Origin: Catonia carolina
Lineage: Eukaryota; Arthropoda; Insecta; Hemiptera; Achilidae
Direction: 5' to 3'
Length of the DNA stretch: 64,000 bases
Assembly (NCBI GenBank): GCA_035578175.1
Contig: JAQMRL010000003.1
Location: 58,016,672 to 58,080,671, forward strand
The notes below the pieces were generated by a model. That model saw only the letters and a list, made by a program, of their open reading frames with translations, was not told the origin of the DNA and did not search any database. This document shows positions 32,401 to 44,800 of this stretch, one piece after another; the first letter of the stretch is position 1; the number at the start of each line of letters is the position of its first letter. The position numbers and the translations under genes are program-made.

Positions 32401-32590
32401 TTGGAATAGGGCCTGGCTCCTTGGCGTAGTGGTTAGCACAACTGGCTTCTACGCTGGGATCCCAGGTTCAATTCCCGGTCAGGTCTGGTATTTTTCCATC
32501 ACTCATCTTCATATATCATCATTCTCCACCATCTGCATAAGCAGAAATTGCAAAACAGTCAGACGTAAAAAAAAAAAAAATTGGAATAGG
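32401..32590 (+). repeat. tRNA-derived SINE (S2 type) with target duplication
   Basis: Head GGCTCCTTGGCGTAGTGG (A box TGGCGTAGTGG), B box GGTTCAATTCCCGG, tail GCATAAGCAGAAATTGC and CAGTCAGACGT, then 14 A. It is flanked by perfect direct repeats TTGGAATAGG (32401-32410 and 32581-32590), so the insertion is recent. Confidence 0.93.
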
Positions 32591-32671
32591 AAGTAACACA
32601 AATACAACAATCATCTTCACAATATATTTTATTATTAAAATATTTCAACAAATTTAAATTAAAAAATTAAT

Positions 32672-32677
32672 TTTATT
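32672..32677 (-). terminator. candidate SMG8 polyadenylation signal
   Basis: AATAAA on the minus strand (TTTATT on plus) about 40 bases after the SMG8 stop. Another AATAAA lies at 32628-32633. Confidence 0.5.
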
Positions 32678-32717
32678 AAAATAAGATATTTATGATAATA
32701 AATAAAATAAAAAGTGT

Positions 32718-32838
32718 TCAAAATTTTCCATCAGTAATTTCTGAAATACCATACATTCCACTTAGTAGTCTTCCATAATTTTGTGGTACTGGGTCTTTAG
32801 GTGGAAGATATACGCCTTGCTCACCCACATACACAAAT
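32718..32838 (-). CDS. SMG8: SMG8 terminal exon
   Basis: The acceptor AAAATACAG precedes ATTTGTG. Encodes [20 protein letters not shown] and [19 protein letters not shown], then TGA at 32720-32718. The G-x-Y/L-x-PP and LL-x-GMYGI pattern is that of SMG8 C-termini as I recall them. It lies 3.3 kb from the preceding exon. Confidence 0.88.
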
Positions 32839-35800
32839 CTGTATTTTTAATTATTAAGGAACTGAATAGATAGAAGTGTTTTTGATTTAGTAGCCTCCCG
32901 CCAACAATATCCTGCAAAACTAGTTTTTTGAAACAAAAAATAACTTGATTAAATTTACAAAATGTATATTTATGTATCTATTGTATCAAAATGTATTTTT
33001 ATGATCTATTTTGTTATCATATGTTTAGTAAGAAAGTTAATTTTATTGGACAACTTTAAACGCGTTTTTCTCAGAACTTTATTTTTTCATATTCAGGTGC
33101 ATGTTTCTCAGCTCCCATAAAAGATGCAACAATGAAATTTTTGGGGTTGGAGAGGTTGTTATGCTCTTTCAATTGAATGTATGGTTTTTAAAATATTTAA
33201 TAGTTTTGGAGTGAAAATTTTTTTAAAAATTTTGACCTCAAATATCATATATTTTTTTTAAATTACCAAAACTATATTTATAAACAGAATAAACGCAATT
33301 TAAATATCTCGGAGACGTAATAACACAGAACCTAAACGAAAAACCCTCAATCCAAATTAGAACAAACAAACTAACTAGAGCACAAAAGCTAACCTGGTAC
33401 ACCTACAGCAAACGATGTTTATCCATAAATGCAAAATTAAGACACTATAACACAGTTGTAAAACCAGAGGCTACATATACAGACAAGAAAAAACTAAACA
33501 ATAAAATCCAAAAAAATACACCCGCTTCACACTTACAAGAAGAAAACTCACAACACGAATTTTTTCAACACCAGAAAGGGCACAAAGGTCGGAACGTATG
33601 AAGAAGTATTGGGAGGACCGCAAAGCCTAAACAATCCCTTCGAAGAGACTTGGATAATCGACCGACTAAAAAAAAGCGGTCATAAAAAAAAAAAAAAACA
33701 ATAAAAAATTAAACATTTAAAGTGTGTAAAAGGAACTAATCTTTAATATACAAAAAAATTTGGATTATAACACAACTGGTTCCTGAGAAGCATGTACCTT
33801 TGTTAACATTGGTAAGATAGGGATCCACAGTCCCCAATATTTTCACTGCTGAATAGCTGAAATAAAGTATAACCTCTGTACTAAGTTTTTTCTCTGGTAA
33901 AAGTAGAAGCTTTCCATCAAGCAACAGGTCAGTGCAACTGAATTCTATGCCACCGGTCCCGAGTTTGATTCCTGGTCAGGTCTGGGATTTTTTAACCACT
34001 CATTTTCACTTATCACTCTTCTCATTGCCTGCATTAGCAGTAACTGCAAAACAGTCAAACATAAAAAAAAAATACGCATTTTGTTGTTACCCAGATTAAA
34101 CCAGAACCCATAATGTGAAATTTGGTAATAACATATTCTTAACCAGCTACTACACTGATTTTTCTTCACTTGTAATAAAAAGAAAAACTATGTGTTTACA
34201 ATACAACAGAGTGTGTCACACCATTGTGAGTTTCAGTGCATAGCTTTACTAACAGTTCCACCTCATCCTTCATCCTACAGTGTTGCCGCATATACAGATA
34301 ATTAACAGGAAATCTAATGTCAAACACTCACACACTTTCTCTTGCTAACGTACATAATCAAAACCATAACTTATGTTTAATCATGAGTTAACTATGCAAA
34401 ATAAAAATGAAAAATCAACCTTTATTGGACTTAAATATGGAAAATCGTTAATTGCTGCTAAACTAAGATGTGCAGAAAAAATAAAAGTTGTAGGTTTTTA
34501 ATTTTTTAACCTTAAATTATATAAACTTTTCTCTTAAAATGCATATTATGGCTGCAATCTTTAAAAAAAAATTCTTTTACAGATTTCAATGAGTAAAATA
34601 TGGAAAATAACACTGTTTTGTTGCTAAACTGAGCACTGTAGAAAGAAATGCTTGAACAAGATATGTTCCAGGTTTTCAATTTTTTATGTCTTTATACACT
34701 TTACTCTAAAATGCATATTAGGGTGTAATCTTAACAAAACCACTTTTTATCATGAGAGTACAGCCCCACCAAGAATTTTGGCAGATATGCCACTCATCCC
34801 ATCTTGTAGATCACAAAAAATGTAGTAAAAGATGTGATTTTACGATGGTTTTAAAATCTTAGTTGTGGCTTTTAAGGTTATGATGCCCCTGAAATTTTAC
34901 ACCAAAAAGCTTCTGGGTTGACTAGCTTTAAGTGAATTTTCAGGTTTTTTCAATGTATCTATTGCAAGAAAAACTCTAAAACTGGGTTTTTACCCCTGGG
35001 GGAGTCTGGAGGAATGATATCGGCACATTATTCATAATACCTTATTTTTTTAACCAAAGGCACTAATTATTATAATCTGGTCAATTTGAAAATTCATGGA
35101 GGGTATTTTAGCATTCTTAACCGGGATACGCTTTAAAGATGCCACCATATAAGTTTCATAGTAGGAAAAAGTAACATCCAAAGATGCATTCTTTATAGAT
35201 GAAAAATCAGCGTAGAGGGTGCAAGCATTTTTTTGTAACACTAAAAAATCTTACATATCTCACAGGCAAGAAAATAAATTTTACATAAAACAAGAAGTAA
35301 TATTACAGGCACAAAGAATAAACAAAGGCTGCAAAGGGGCCACTAAAAATCATTCAGACATGGAGATATTAACTAAAAGCTAGAATAAATCTAATATTCT
35401 ACGTCACCCAAGACTGTAAAGGGGTCTTGTATGGAGTGTGTGGAGCAACAAAGTCACCAAGAGCTTAAAAAGAAAACAAAATGACAAGAAATGAATAGAA
35501 AATAAACCGGGCGAAAAATTCAGGGGTATATAGCGTCACACACTGTTATATGCACTGATCGAAAGAATCCAAGAGTCATGCCCAAAATAGAGATTTCATC
35601 GTCGATTACATCCTGTAATTCAAGGGGTATCTTGAATTGCCAATGCGCAGATACGCATGGCAGACGCAATACACCAACACATATTTGATTGTCAAAGGAG
35701 AACTGCACCAGCCACACATTGGAACATCACCAGAAGTCATGAGAAACTTATGTGTAAATTTGATGTGCCCAATTCTAAGATGCAATTACAACGATTTCAC

Positions 35801-38800
35801 TTTAGTTCTTCCTCAGTGATGTAAGTCAAGGCTTAAAGACGTGCTTTATCTAATGCAACTTGTTCCCATGATCAGTCCATTCCACCTGCCAGGAATTCAT
35901 GATGAACCATTACACCAGATACACAAAATCCGACAGTCAGATATTGCGTTAAGGCCAGATAGTGTGCCGCCGCCTTACCCAAGATTCCAGCATGAACTGG
36001 AACCCAGCAGAAAACAACGGTTGTACCTCTATCATTCAGCGGCTTTACTGTGCTGCAGACGTCTATCCAAATATGAAGCTTTAAATACATTACTGAGTCG
36101 ATATTTTGCAGAAAGCCACTGAAATATTTAACATAAGTCACAAAAGGATACGGTAAACGTAGAACCCAATAAGCACTTTGTGATAATTTTACTGGTTCTG
36201 GACACCCAGTAACAAATATAGGACATGGGCTAGGAGCAGGCTGTACTCTTGGATTAAGTGTTACATGCACTGGAGCTTTTGGAGTAACAACATGAACCCT
36301 CATCAACTGAGCAATTAGTGGTTTAGTAGCTCTAAAACAAAAAGAAACAAACAACAAATTAAAAAATTAATATTAACAACAAATGAAAGTTTTACTTACA
36401 GTCAACAAGCTGTTGCTTCATACACAGTACTAAATTTTATACTACAGGTTTCTGTTTATTTTCTATGAATTTATTATTTATATTTTGGGATCTGTTCCAT
36501 TATGCATATACCACTTTTTACATTCTCTTGCGTATCTGAATATATAGGAAGGAAAGTATTGTTTTCATGTCCATTTTTTGAAATCGAGTTTTCACCGGAT
36601 CTATACGTTTTCAGACCCCCTGAACCCAAAAAACATGTTTTTAGCGATTGGTCTGTAAGTGTGTGTGTATACAAAATATCTCAAGAACAGAACATCGTAC
36701 GAACTTGAAACTTGAAACTTAAGTTACATACCACTACCGGACCGGACACTAACATTTTCATTAAAATCGGTCAACCGGAAGTTGCGACTTTTTTCATTAA
36801 AAATCAATCGGTCAATCGGAATGCGGACTTTTTTGCGATTTTCTCAAAAACTGGTCCGATTTTTTTAAAAATCGCCTCATTTACTCAATTTTTTATTCTT
36901 TACAAGATAGGGTAGGCGTCATGTTTGCTGAAATTCTTGGTGAGGGCGTTTTTACATAAAAAAAAGTGTTTTTTTTAAGATTACGGCTTTAATATGTATT
37001 ATAGCGCAAAAATTTATATAATAAAAAATATAGAGAATTTAAAATTCTACACTTTTATTTCAAACATTTTTTTGTATAACGCTTAGTTTAGCAGTAATTA
37101 GCGATTTTCTGTTTTTTCTCACGAAAATGTGTGAAAAATCAATTTTTTTAAGATTTTGGCCTTAGTATTCATTTTATGACAAAAGTGTATATAATTAAAT
37201 TTATAGAAAATTAAAAGATCTACAACTTTTATTTAGAGCATTTTTCTCTACAGAGAATAGTTTAGCGTGAAAGAGTGATTTTCCGTATTTTTAAGACAAA
37301 CTGAGGTTGATTTTCATTTTGCGTCTTTCATATATGATTAAAATTAGGTTATGTTTATTGAGGTTAGTTTTTTGTTTACTGTATTTCTAATGTTTTATTA
37401 CTATTGTTAGGTTTATTGTTAATTATTTACATTGGCAAGAGAAAGTCATGTGAGTGTTTCACACCAGATTTTTACTTTTTCTTGCCCTGTATTAATACAC
37501 AGAAAGGGAAAGTGTTGTCTTTAGGTTGATTTTTCAAAATTTAGTTTTCATGGGAAATAGATGTTTTCAGGTCGCTGAACCCAAAAATATGTTTTTACCA
37601 AATGGTGTGTGTGTGTGCGCGCGCGTGCGCATGCGTGTGTGAACAAAATACATTAAGAATGGAATATTGTACAACGTTGAAAGTTGTAACTAAATTAGAT
37701 ACAACAAGGGGACCCGACACAAACATTTTCATTAAAATTGGTCAACCAGAAGTAGTAGTTTATTGCAATTTTTCACTTTTTTTAAATTTTCTCAAAAAAA
37801 TTTCCAACAATTTTGTCACCTCATTACAACATTATTTTTGGTGCTTTACAAGACAGGGTTAGCAGCATGTCTCTTGAAATTTGTTTATGGGCTGTTCTCT
37901 TGTAGTAAATAAACGGTTTTTTAAGTTTGCTTAATATGCATTTAGTGCAAAAATGTATACATCAAAGTTGTAGAAAATTGAAAATCCTCCAACTTTTTTG
38001 TCACACAATTTTCCTAGAGTGCTTAGTTCAGTGTCAATTAGAGTTTTCCGTATACCATTAAGGTTTATTAATATTTCGTAAATAAATCATTAGGGATTTG
38101 TTTTCCTTATTACTAACTAATTTTTTGTAAATGTATCTATTACCTACTTTCAACAACTGCCCGTGAAGGAACTATACAATATGGAAAAAGCTGGAGGTTT
38201 TTCTGAACCTATTCAATCAATTCAGTAATTTATGTCATAAAAAAACTAGTCTTTAATTAAATTTTGTAAAGAAAATTCACAGATTTTAATACAGAAATTT
38301 AATAGGCACAAATGATTCAAAACAATATTAAAAATAGTTAATGTTAATATTTCCCCGTTAATATTTCCCCAGGTAAAAAAAAACTAATGCTAGGTTTGTG
38401 TGATTCAAATGGTTCATGAATTTTTTTCTGAATGCATAAAACTTAGGAATCACAATACAATATTAAAATGTTGTAATATACAAAGTATTTAGTTGACTAC
38501 AAAAAAAGAAGATAACTTACCTACAAGGACAAGGAAAATACAACGGCATATCACAGCCAGTAACTTTGTTACCATTATCCTTGACAAGACCACCACCTGA
38601 AGTTTTTAGAACTTTATCTGGACCAGAACACATGAACCTATGTCCCCTTGGACACTCATACTCAACACCAACAAATATTTTTACTGTGAACTCCGATAAA
38701 TCTGTAACAAACCATAATTTCTATTTCATATAATGAATGTATATAATAATTTCACGAACCTTATTTTTAAACTGCGTCACCTTTATTTTTATTCTTACTT

Positions 38801-41800
38801 ACACGTGTTTCGGTGGATCCACCATCATCAGAGTAAATAAAAAAAAAGAAAAACATAAATTTGGTAAAGTAGATGAACATTTTAATACAATAGAACAATG
38901 TAATATAGAAAATAAAAATAACATTTAAAAATATGAGATGTTCCATATTTATAAATATTTAAAAGAGCAAAAGCAGGACATTTTGAATGAACAGGTCAAA
39001 TTTAGGAATGATGAAGTGATATTGACTGCTGCTGCTATCTACAGTAAATATGAGAAGGGATAAATTAAAATAAATTAATTTTAAATCAGTTTTATACAAA
39101 TGACAGAAGATGTATTATCTTCTGTAAATTTTAAATAAGTGAGATAAAAATTTTTTTGGTTTCAATTTTTTTATTTACTCTGATGATGGTGGATCCACCA
39201 AAACACGTGTAAGTAAGAATAAAAATAAAGGTGACGCAGTTTAAAAAGAAGGTTGGTGAAATTATCATATAAATTAATTATATGAAATATAAATAATTTC
39301 AAACTGCAGGATGCATTATAAAGATTTATTTTTCAAACCATAATTATTATAAATACTTCAGAAAAATAAAACAAAAATTACAAGCATTATAGAGTAGAGT
39401 AAAATTAGAATATAAGAGTTGGAAAGAAATTAAAATAACAAAAACTCAGCCAATTTAAAATTCACACAATTTATTTTAATGCGACGGCCAAGGAGTTTAA
39501 AAAATTACACTATTAGCAATTATACAAATTAACCTTTATAAGTGAACTGGGAGAAAATTAAATATAATAAGAGAATTCAACAATACAGTTGATCATTCAA
39601 TCTTAAAGGAAACAATAACTACAAGAAAAAATAAAATCTAATTCCAAGAACCCTACAAAACACCACTAAATAAGATGATCATGAATGGGGGGGTTGGTTT
39701 GCCTGTTCAGCATACACATTTTTCCAAATTCTCACAAAAATGGCTGATGTACCGGTGTTTACTTTAACAGTGAATTGATTTTTATTCACATTAAACTGCA
39801 GTTGGATACTACTAACTGAATTAAGACAATTAATAGATGTCAATGTATGGCCTAAGAAAAATGAATGTCTGATACTATACACCAACCAATTTAACAATGA
39901 GTTGCTACATTAAATTTTTTTCTTTCTAGTAAATTCTAAATTACAGTAAATATAGTAGCTCATGTTCAATGGTAATATTTAAACAATTCTTTTTTTAAAA
40001 AAAGCTACAAAAAAAGATAGCATGCACTTTTGATGAGCACTCTGCTCAAAATAAATTACTGGACTGGAATGTTATAAATATAACTAGTTAAAAAAAATAC
40101 TTTTGTATAAAAAATATACCATAAAATAACATTTACAGAATATCATTGATATTACTTTTTTGGTTTAATGTCCGACTATTCTGCAATTACTGCTAATGGA
40201 GACGGTGTGAAGGATGATAGGTGAATATGAGCGATGAAAAAATGCCAGGCATGACTGGATATCGAACCCGGGACCCCAGCGCAGAAGCCAGTAGCACTAA
40301 CCACAACATCATGGATAACATATTTTATTTTACTGTAACAAAACTTTCATTTTCTTTACATAAATAGTAAATCAAGGAAAATGGGGTTGTAAACAAAGAA
40401 TCAAATAAAAAACTTTTTGAAGGCACTGAGACATTAGTGGAAATGCTGGTTAACACGTTGAGTGCCACCTAGAAATGACTAGAAGACTTTGTAAGCCCAA
40501 CATACTTTTTTTAAATAATTAGGTTAAATAATGTATAAAAATGATATTTATCCTTAGTAGGGATTATATTGTGCAATTTTACAGCAAAAAAAATAAAGAC
40601 GCATACAAGGCGCCAGTGGCCCTGCGATTGAATTATCCAACTATGGGGACTATGCGGACGCACATGTGGCGTTCGCATTGTTTTTTGTATTTATACACAA
40701 CTAGCGCATGCATTTTCAGTTTTGTTACAGTTTTATTGTTTACGTATTTATCAAAAATGTATTGTATTATTAGTCTAATACTCGACAAAACTGTAAGTTG
40801 CATAACAAAAGATCCTTAGCAAAACCGACAATGAGGATTTATTACCTTACGACAACATCTTGTGAAACATTTTTCTATAAATACGATTGTTTTGACAGCA
40901 GTAAGCAGGAACAGTACCAGACATGATTCATAAATTGTAAACATTTTACTGCACAAAATCTGCTTGTTCAGTTAAAATTTTACCCTAGTATAGTGGTAGA
41001 AGGGGTTTGACTAATAAACAAAGAATGTTTTATTTGTTTTGTATTTATTAGAAAAATTAAGAACAATGTTGATTTTAATGAGTAGTAGTACACTATAAAT
41101 ATTTTCTGTTTACAAAAATAAGGAGTAAGTTACTTAGAAAATAACATTGATGATGTAATAATGATTGGTTATAGCCATCATAACCATTGAAAAACACTTA
41201 ATGTCATCAGCAATTATAAACACTTATTAAAACAAAAAACCTGAAACCACGAACCGATACCCGTTTACTGTAGTTCAATTAACACGCCACTAAAATATAA
41301 AGAGCACAACTGAAAAACTGATGATGGAAGAACGCCAGAAAAATAATACTGTGTGGGGCGCTCTCAGCGCAGCAGATGAGGTACTGCTTGGCGCCATGTA
41401 TGCCTCCATGGCGCTGAACGTGTTAAAAGAAGAGTAAAATTCTTTTGGGCCCAAAAAATTCTTTTGAAAATAGATAAAACCAGACTTAATAAACATATCT
41501 GACAAACTTTATGAGTTAAGGGATAAAAGGAATGTTGATGAAAAAATAAAAATAAAAATCTGAACTAGGGGAATCTGATTGCTTTGACAAAACCAGTTTT
41601 AGAAACAAAGTTTTGAGTCTGTGGGTAGAAGACAAACTTGAGAGATGGAAGCAGAATGGCCCTTCTGAAGGAATAAAGAGAAAAAAAGATCAATAAGATA
41701 GAAAAATATTGGAAGAACCAGGGGGAATAAAGAGGAAAAAGAAATAGTGTTTTGCTCAACTCTCAACCTTCAACAAGGCATATCCACAAAAAAATAAACA

Positions 41801-44800
41801 ATGTTATTCAGAAATAAATATTAACACAATACCTTTAGTTCCTTTAGACTTTCTTCCTTTAGATAATCCAGCTGACTGATTCGATTTCATCCGGTCACCA
41901 ACTGCTGGCCAACAACGATCTTTTTGGTGCTGTTCTAACCTGTAAAGTTACAAGATATGATAATAAAAGTTTAGCTAAAATAAACATTTTAATTTTTTGC
42001 TATATGACTCGAGTTCAGTGTAGACTATATTAATAACATTAAAAAAAAAATGAATACCATCAAATAAAGTCTTAAACATGTCGCAGCCTATAATTAATCT
42101 TATTATGAAAAAATATAACTTTTACTGACTTCAAATTCTCATTCAATTTTTTTTAACTAACATATGATGTTTGACCAAAACGTGTAATTCAAAAAAAAGA
42201 TAATAGGAAAAAACCAATAGTATAGCAGCTATAAAAGGTACTATAAGGTTCGCTGTAAAAGTTAGTAAAAAGTACAATATTTTTACAATACGAATACAAT
42301 TACTTAAATTTTTAGACACAAAAACAGCAACTATCTTTCTCTAACAGGATACAGAATACTCTATGTAACACAGAGTCGCTAGTTTTATATGAAAATAGCT
42401 CAACAACACCATTTTATCTGAATGTGATTTTACGTCTGTAGATTAAACACTGACTTCATAGGAGTATTAATTATGATTTACTAAAAAGAATTCGTGAAAC
42501 TCATGTATTTTACTAAGAAAATACTTAACAGTTTAAGTTTCTGAAGTAGTAACTATACCAGGCTAACAATTAAACTCAAATATTTTTACTTTCTCTTCCC
42601 CTATGTATAAATATGTATGTAAGGAAAGTATTGTTTTCATGTCGATTTTTCCAAATCGAGTTTTCACCTAAAATACTCATTTTTAGTTCCCCTAATGCAC
42701 CAAAACAACATGTTTTTTACTGATTGGTCAATGTGTGAACAAAATATATCACGATTCAATAATGTATGAAGTTGAAACTTGCAAGTTAAGTTAGGTATTA
42801 CAAAGGGACCCGACACAAACATTTTCATCAAAATCGATCAACTGAAAGTAGTTTATTCATGCTATTTTCTCAAAAAAAGCTCTTATGATTTTGTTTAAAA
42901 TTGTCTCATTTACATTTACATTTTTGGTGCTCTACATGACAGTGCGGTTTTATTTCCGTATCACAAAATGTAAATAAAATATAAGAATAATTTCTTTATT
43001 TGGTCTTCTTGTTTTAGTACTATGCCTAATAGCAATACATTATTATTAAAAGGTCATTTGAAAATCTGAAGGAATTGATAATCCAAACTGCTTATGGTTC
43101 CTGTTAGTTTGAATTTTTGATGTCTTAGGCCGCTCTCACACCGGTGAAACTCGACTGCAACACGACGTCCGATACGAGTTCCACCCTTACATTTATATGT
43201 TCACCCTCCCACCAGTACGACCTCGATGCAACCTCGATCGAACTGATCGCATGCGACTCAGCTTGTCCAACATCTGCATCTGCTCGACCAGTCGCGTACA
43301 ATCATGACAGACAAAGCAGCCAACGTAGCCTCTGTGCTTGAAGTTGAAAAATATCCGTGTCTATACAATTTTAATTTGACACAATATTCTAGGCGAGACA
43401 TTACCTTTCTTTTGGCATCCGATAAAAGAATTAAATTAGCTATTATCACAGGAGAGTTCCTGGACACAACACACACATGCTCCTCTATTACGATTATTAC
43501 TTATAAACTGTGATATCCAACAGCTGCGGTTTTTTTCTGTTTTCTTCTTAAATAGTAATAAGCAACGACTATGTCTTCTTCATCACTTGACATTTTACAA
43601 ACTGCAAGTGGATTCGAAGAAAAGGTTGAACAGTTGTGTTGAGGTCGAGTCTCCTCGATGTGCGAACATGCACGACGTGACTCATTTTTTGGTCGAATGG
43701 AGGTCAAGTCATTTTAATCACATCGAGGTTGAGTTTCACCGATGTGAGAGTGGCCTTACTGTACTATTAAAAACCCTCAAAGTGTGTTCTAATAACATGC
43801 GCTTATACATACAAAAGGTTAAAGGTACTGATAAACTTCTGTGGGGTATACATAGAATTTAAACAGTTATAATTTATCCAACCTTAATTGGGGTGCGTAG
43901 CTATAGAGTTGTGATCATACCTCTCTTTGTCCCTCGCCAACATGTACAAGATAACTCACAAACAACATGACAGAAATGAATGAATTATTTATTTATTTTT
44001 CTCGATTAAAAGAATAAAGTGTTTAAGCAGTCTGTGGTCTTAGTAAATACCCTGTACTTGTATAGCTATTCAAGCTGATGCGCCAATTCAATTTAGACAT
44101 ACTGTACTGCACACATTGTGTTAAAGATATTTCTGGAATAGACAAAACTGATAACATCATTTCATAATAATATTAGGTTGGTATTCTTGTGTATTATATC
44201 AGTTCACTTCTAAGATTGTTTAGATACTTTTAAGATACTGTTATTTACAATCCAGAGCTGCAATTAGCAATTTCTGTAATTTGTCACGCCTGCAGTTCAA
44301 ATTATGATGGACCATCAATGGTACATAATATCTTAAAAGCTAAAACAATTTTTTTCTTATAATCTTGTACAAAAATATCTGTGATAAGTCATTAATGTGT
44401 AAAAGATTGTTTCTTATAACTAAAACCAATATGACACAACTAATTGTTTCTTATACGACACAACTAATGGTGTATGTACCTGACAGTAACATCCCATGGA
44501 AGTAAGTACGCAGAACCTCCTAGTAAACCGGCATGATGTTGTTCTTGAAGCCCCAAATTGTGTGAATAAAGACTAGAAGGCCCTAAGCAAACCAGTGACC
44601 ATGATGGGAATTGTGGCAGAAGTGTACCAGGAGACTCTGTATGAAGCATTCCTGGTAGATACTCTGTTGTACTTGGTTGTCTAATAAGCCCCTTTTCTAC
44701 AAAAAAATCAAAACAAAATATCATTTTAAAAATTACTTGAGAAAAATATAGCACAGGAAAATTTATAGGTTTTACATGTGTAATAAAAACAACTACACAC

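Noticed and set aside
27298..32700. Search for the SLC17 N-terminal exon
   Set aside because: Several ATG-to-donor candidates exist, but none has supporting similarity, so none is reported.
35872..36151. Continuation of the SMG8 reading frame into a 161-codon frame
   Set aside because: The extension encodes LINE RNase H-like text, and a phase-matched last exon with SMG8-type C-terminus exists at 32838-32718.
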